Origin: Coriobacteriia bacterium
Lineage (GTDB): Bacteria; Actinomycetota; Coriobacteriia; Coriobacteriales; UBA8131
Assembly: GCA_009781525.1 (NCBI GenBank)
Contig: WQXZ01000016.1
Location: 1 to 17,241, forward strand
Length of the DNA: 17,241 bases
Direction: 5' to 3'
This document shows positions 14,695-17,241 of the stretch, piece after piece. The position numbers were made by a program, and so were the translations under genes. Below the pieces are notes generated by a model that saw only the letters and a list, made by a program, of their open reading frames with translations, was not told the DNA's origin and did not search any database. Numbering within the stretch: the first letter of the stretch is position 1; each line of letters opens with the position of its first letter.

Positions 14695-15621
14695 ATGTTG
14701 ATCGGATTAGGTAAGAGGCGCGCCGAGCGTCTTGATCGCGAGGGACAAGCAGCAGCAAAGACCAGGACTCTATGGGGAGACGCGCTCCGTCGCCTACTCA
14801 AGAATAAACTGGCAGTGATAGCTTTCATATGGATCGTCTTCATGGTGCTGATTGCTTTGACCGGCAAGCTATGGGTGCCGAAGATTTTTGGTGAGGTAGT
14901 CTATACCGACAGCTCTACCGCTGCTTCAAGCAGCCGCTTGCCTCCCTCGGCTGCGCATCCCTTTGGTACAGATCTGCTCGGGCGAGATGTCTTGGGACGA
15001 ATTGCTTACGGAGCACAGGTCTCACTGACTATCGGGCTTTTGGCCACGATGATATCGACCACCATCGGTATGATTCTAGGCTCACTGGCTGGCTTTTTCG
15101 GTGGCCTGATCGATTCTTTGGTCATGCGTGTAACAGATATCTTCATGGCGATTCCGTACACACTCTTTACAATTGCCTTGATCGCAGTGCTTGGACCAGG
15201 CTGGGTCAATGTATTTTTGGCAATAGGATTTTTAGGTTGGACATCGATCTGTCGGGTTGTGCGATCAGCGATACTCTCAATTAAAGAGAACGATTATGTT
15301 GCAGCAGCGCGTGCGCTTGGTGCAAGCAATCTACGTATTATCCTCCGCCACATTCTGCCGAATGCAATGGCAAGCGTGGTGGTTTATTCGACCATGAGCA
15401 TCGGCTCGGCGATTCTGTCTGAGGCCGCCCTGTCATTCCTTGGGCTGGGCGTTCAGCAACCACAGCCTTCATGGGGGTTGATGATCTCTGAAGGCCAGAC
15501 CTTCCTATCAAGTTCACCATGGCTGGTGTTTTGCCCTGGTGTAGCTATTTTGACTACTGTTCTTGCATTCACACTCTTGGGTGACGGTCTGCGCGACGCT
15601 TTGGATGTCAAAGGAAATTAG
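14695..15621 (+). CDS. oppC: Oligopeptide ABC transporter permease OppC
   Basis: The 308-residue second permease starts with a charged cytoplasmic N-terminus, a first membrane segment at about 39-60 and the family motif HPFGTDLLGRDVLGRIAYG (88-106). Further membrane segments follow. The EAA loop is ENDYVAAARALGASNLRIILRHILPN (198-223), and the end is LLGDGLRDALDVK, typical of OppC/DppC. It pairs with OppB to form the channel. It starts 2 nt after oppB, so coupling is likely. Confidence 0.95.
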   Translation: MLIGLGKRRAERLDREGQAAAKTRTLWGDALRRLLKNKLAVIAFIWIVFMVLIALTGKLWVPKIFGEVVYTDSSTAASSSRLPPSAAHPFGTDLLGRDVLGRIAYGAQVSLTIGLLATMISTTIGMILGSLAGFFGGLIDSLVMRVTDIFMAIPYTLFTIALIAVLGPGWVNVFLAIGFLGWTSICRVVRSAILSIKENDYVAAARALGASNLRIILRHILPNAMASVVVYSTMSIGSAILSEAALSFLGLGVQQPQPSWGLMISEGQTFLSSSPWLVFCPGVAILTTVLAFTLLGDGLRDALDVKGN

Positions 15622-15627
15622 CTGATA

Positions 15628-16833
15628 GTGGTTGATAGTGCGAAAGATACGCTGAACAGCGAACAGCTACCAGCATATGAGAACCTGCTTGAGCTTGAAG
15701 ACCTTCGGGTTCATTTTCATACTCAGGATGGCGTGGTAAAAGCGGTCGACGGTGTATCGTTTAGCCTGAATGCCGGCGAGACCCTTGGCGTAGTCGGCGA
15801 GAGCGGCTCGGGCAAGTCGGTCACCGCCTTATCGATACTTGGTCTGGTACCGATGCCTCCAGGACAGATCGCTGGTGGAGACATCCGCTTCAAAGGCCAG
15901 TCGTTAATCGGCATGAAAGACAAGGATCTGCGGCAGATACGTGGCAACCACATTGCCATGATCTTCCAGGATCCGCTGTCTGCTCTGAACCCGGTCTACA
16001 AGGTTGGCAAGCAGGTGGCAGAGGGCTTACGCATACATCGTGGCTATAACAAGCAGCAAGCTAATGCTCGTGCCATTGAGCTTTTAGATATGGTTGGCAT
16101 CCCGAATCCTGAGCAGCGTGTGCGAGAGTATCCACACCAGTTCTCGGGTGGAATGCGACAGCGGGCGATGATTGCCATGGCACTAGCCTGTGAACCAGAG
16201 ATTCTGATTGCCGATGAGCCGACCACAGCTCTTGATGTAACCATTCAAGCTCAGATAATCGAGCTGATGCAGCGGATGCAGCACGACCTTGGTACAGCCA
16301 TCATCATGATCACCCATGACCTCGGTGTCGTTGCAGATGTCGCTGATCGCATACTTGTCATGTATGCCGGTAAGCCTGTTGAGTACGGCACAGCCGACCA
16401 GATTTTCTACGAGCCACTACATCCATACACCTGGGGCCTGATGCGCTCCATCCCGAAACGCACGATCGATGACGACAAGCCTCTGACTCCGATCAAAGGC
16501 AATCCACCTTCCCTGATAAACCTTCCTCCGGGTTGTGCTTTCTCAGAGCGCTGCCCCTATGCCACGGATCGCTGTCGCGAGCAAGAACCATCGATCAAGC
16601 TGATAAGCGACGAGCACTTCTCCGCATGTTTCTATAGCGACGACGAGGAGTTCATCCTTAATTCGCCGATTTATGATGATGCCGAAGAGCTGAAAGCCCA
16701 GGCAGCAGCCGGTATGCTTTACACCGGCATCGAGCGCGACGCGGAAGACGCGGAAGACGCGGGTGGCGCGGCTCAGCCAGCTGGAGAGCGCGACAACACC
16801 GCATCCACGCAGGCAGGTGAGTCGAATGGCTGA
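15628..16833 (+). CDS. oppD: Oligopeptide ABC transporter ATP-binding protein OppD
   Basis: The 401-residue ATPase has Walker A GESGSGKS (58-64 region, K63), Q-loop Q114, signature FSGGMRQR (172-179), Walker B ILIADEP with E197, and switch H230. The peptide-transporter C-terminal domain holds four cysteines, C303, C309, C316 and C334, in the spacing C-x5-C-x6-C-x17-C; such clusters bind an iron-sulfur centre in some OppD/DppD proteins. Start GTG 15628 follows AAGGAAA. The last about 50 residues are an acidic Ala/Gly-rich tail beyond usual OppD length, with a 9-bp repeat (DAE)2-DAG at 16738-16764. It overlaps oppF by 8 nt. Confidence 0.95.
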   Translation: MVDSAKDTLNSEQLPAYENLLELEDLRVHFHTQDGVVKAVDGVSFSLNAGETLGVVGESGSGKSVTALSILGLVPMPPGQIAGGDIRFKGQSLIGMKDKDLRQIRGNHIAMIFQDPLSALNPVYKVGKQVAEGLRIHRGYNKQQANARAIELLDMVGIPNPEQRVREYPHQFSGGMRQRAMIAMALACEPEILIADEPTTALDVTIQAQIIELMQRMQHDLGTAIIMITHDLGVVADVADRILVMYAGKPVEYGTADQIFYEPLHPYTWGLMRSIPKRTIDDDKPLTPIKGNPPSLINLPPGCAFSERCPYATDRCREQEPSIKLISDEHFSACFYSDDEEFILNSPIYDDAEELKAQAAAGMLYTGIERDAEDAEDAGGAAQPAGERDNTASTQAGESNG

Positions 16834-17241
16834 ACCTCTGATCAAGGTCGAGAACCTCAGCAAGGACTTCGCTGTTAGCGGCGGCTTGATCGGGTCGCGC
16901 CTGGGCGCAAAGGTCTCCGCGGTCAAGGATGTCAGCTTTACCATCGACAGCGGATCGACGCTCGGCCTTGTTGGTGAGAGCGGATCAGGCAAGTCAACCA
17001 TCGGCCGCTGTATTATTCGCCTGCTGAACCCGACAGCCGGTACCATTACGGTCAATGGACGCAACGTGCACGCACTTCGCGGCAAGGAGCTGAAGGACTT
17101 CCGCCGCGATGTTCAGATAGTCTTCCAGGATCCGCAGGCTTCGCTTAACCCGCGCATGACCATCGGGGAGTTGGTGCGCGAGCCCTTCGTGATTCACAAA
17201 ATTGGGGATAAGGACGAGCAGATCCAAAAAGTGAAGGATCT
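16826..17241 (+). CDS. oppF: Oligopeptide ABC transporter ATP-binding protein OppF (3' end outside window)
   Basis: ATG 16826, preceded by AGGTGAG (16814-16820), opens a frame that runs without a stop to the window end (138 codons). Visible features are IKVENLSKDF, the insertion typical of OppF before the first core strand (GGLIGSRLGAKVSAVKDVSF), Walker A GESGSGKS (50-57, K56) and the Q-loop in IVFQDPQASLNPRMT (Q101), the OppF form. The signature and Walker B motifs lie beyond the window. It should pair with OppD as the second ATPase. The overlap with oppD (16826-16833) implies coupled translation. Confidence 0.93.
   Translation, partial: MAEPLIKVENLSKDFAVSGGLIGSRLGAKVSAVKDVSFTIDSGSTLGLVGESGSGKSTIGRCIIRLLNPTAGTITVNGRNVHALRGKELKDFRRDVQIVFQDPQASLNPRMTIGELVREPFVIHKIGDKDEQIQKVKD

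Overview
The window reads as a chromosomal segment of a Gram-positive bacterium of moderate GC content. It is probably an actinobacterium of the Coriobacteriia type. The main hints are a peptide-binding lipoprotein whose signal peptide carries both a twin-arginine motif (TRRTFV) and a lipobox (LAAC), frequent GTG starts, and many overlapping genes. This assignment is an inference from style, not a database match.

Layout. Bases 1-1330 are accessory DNA: the last 35 codons of an IS3-family transposase, a beta-propeller-like gene whose 5' end is missing at the insertion edge, and a small hypothetical gene (start at 880, not 838). Bases 1532-4970 hold a HemN/HemW-like radical SAM gene overlapping ilvB (acetolactate synthase large subunit), then ilvN (a very short, single-ACT regulatory subunit). 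A convergent gene (4991-6277, minus) encodes a tandem HD / HD-GYP protein. Bases 6280-9000 are again accessory: a decayed, internally deleted and frameshifted transposase, an orphan minus-strand terminator, a 30-codon signal-peptide-only ORF, and a large lipoprotein with S-layer-homology-like repeats.

Bases 9164-11716 are a housekeeping block. A near-consensus sigma-70 promoter and a structured leader precede rplM (L13) and rpsI (S9), which overlap by 8 nt, followed by glmM (phosphoglucosamine mutase). Between rpsI and glmM lie two hairpins, a 21-codon uORF that overlaps the glmM start as ATGA, and two mutually exclusive RNA pairings. A clear intrinsic terminator ends glmM.

Bases 11980-17241 are an oligopeptide ABC transporter operon oppA-oppB-oppC-oppD-oppF, with oppF cut by the window end. 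OppA would capture peptides, OppB and OppC form the channel, and OppD and OppF supply ATP hydrolysis. A perfect 13-bp inverted repeat lies inside the oppB coding sequence just after its start.

Nothing here is a clear new defence or mobile system. The strongest second-look items are the rpsI-glmM leader with alternative pairings and a coupled uORF, the oppB intragenic hairpin, the rplM leader, and the transposase relic.
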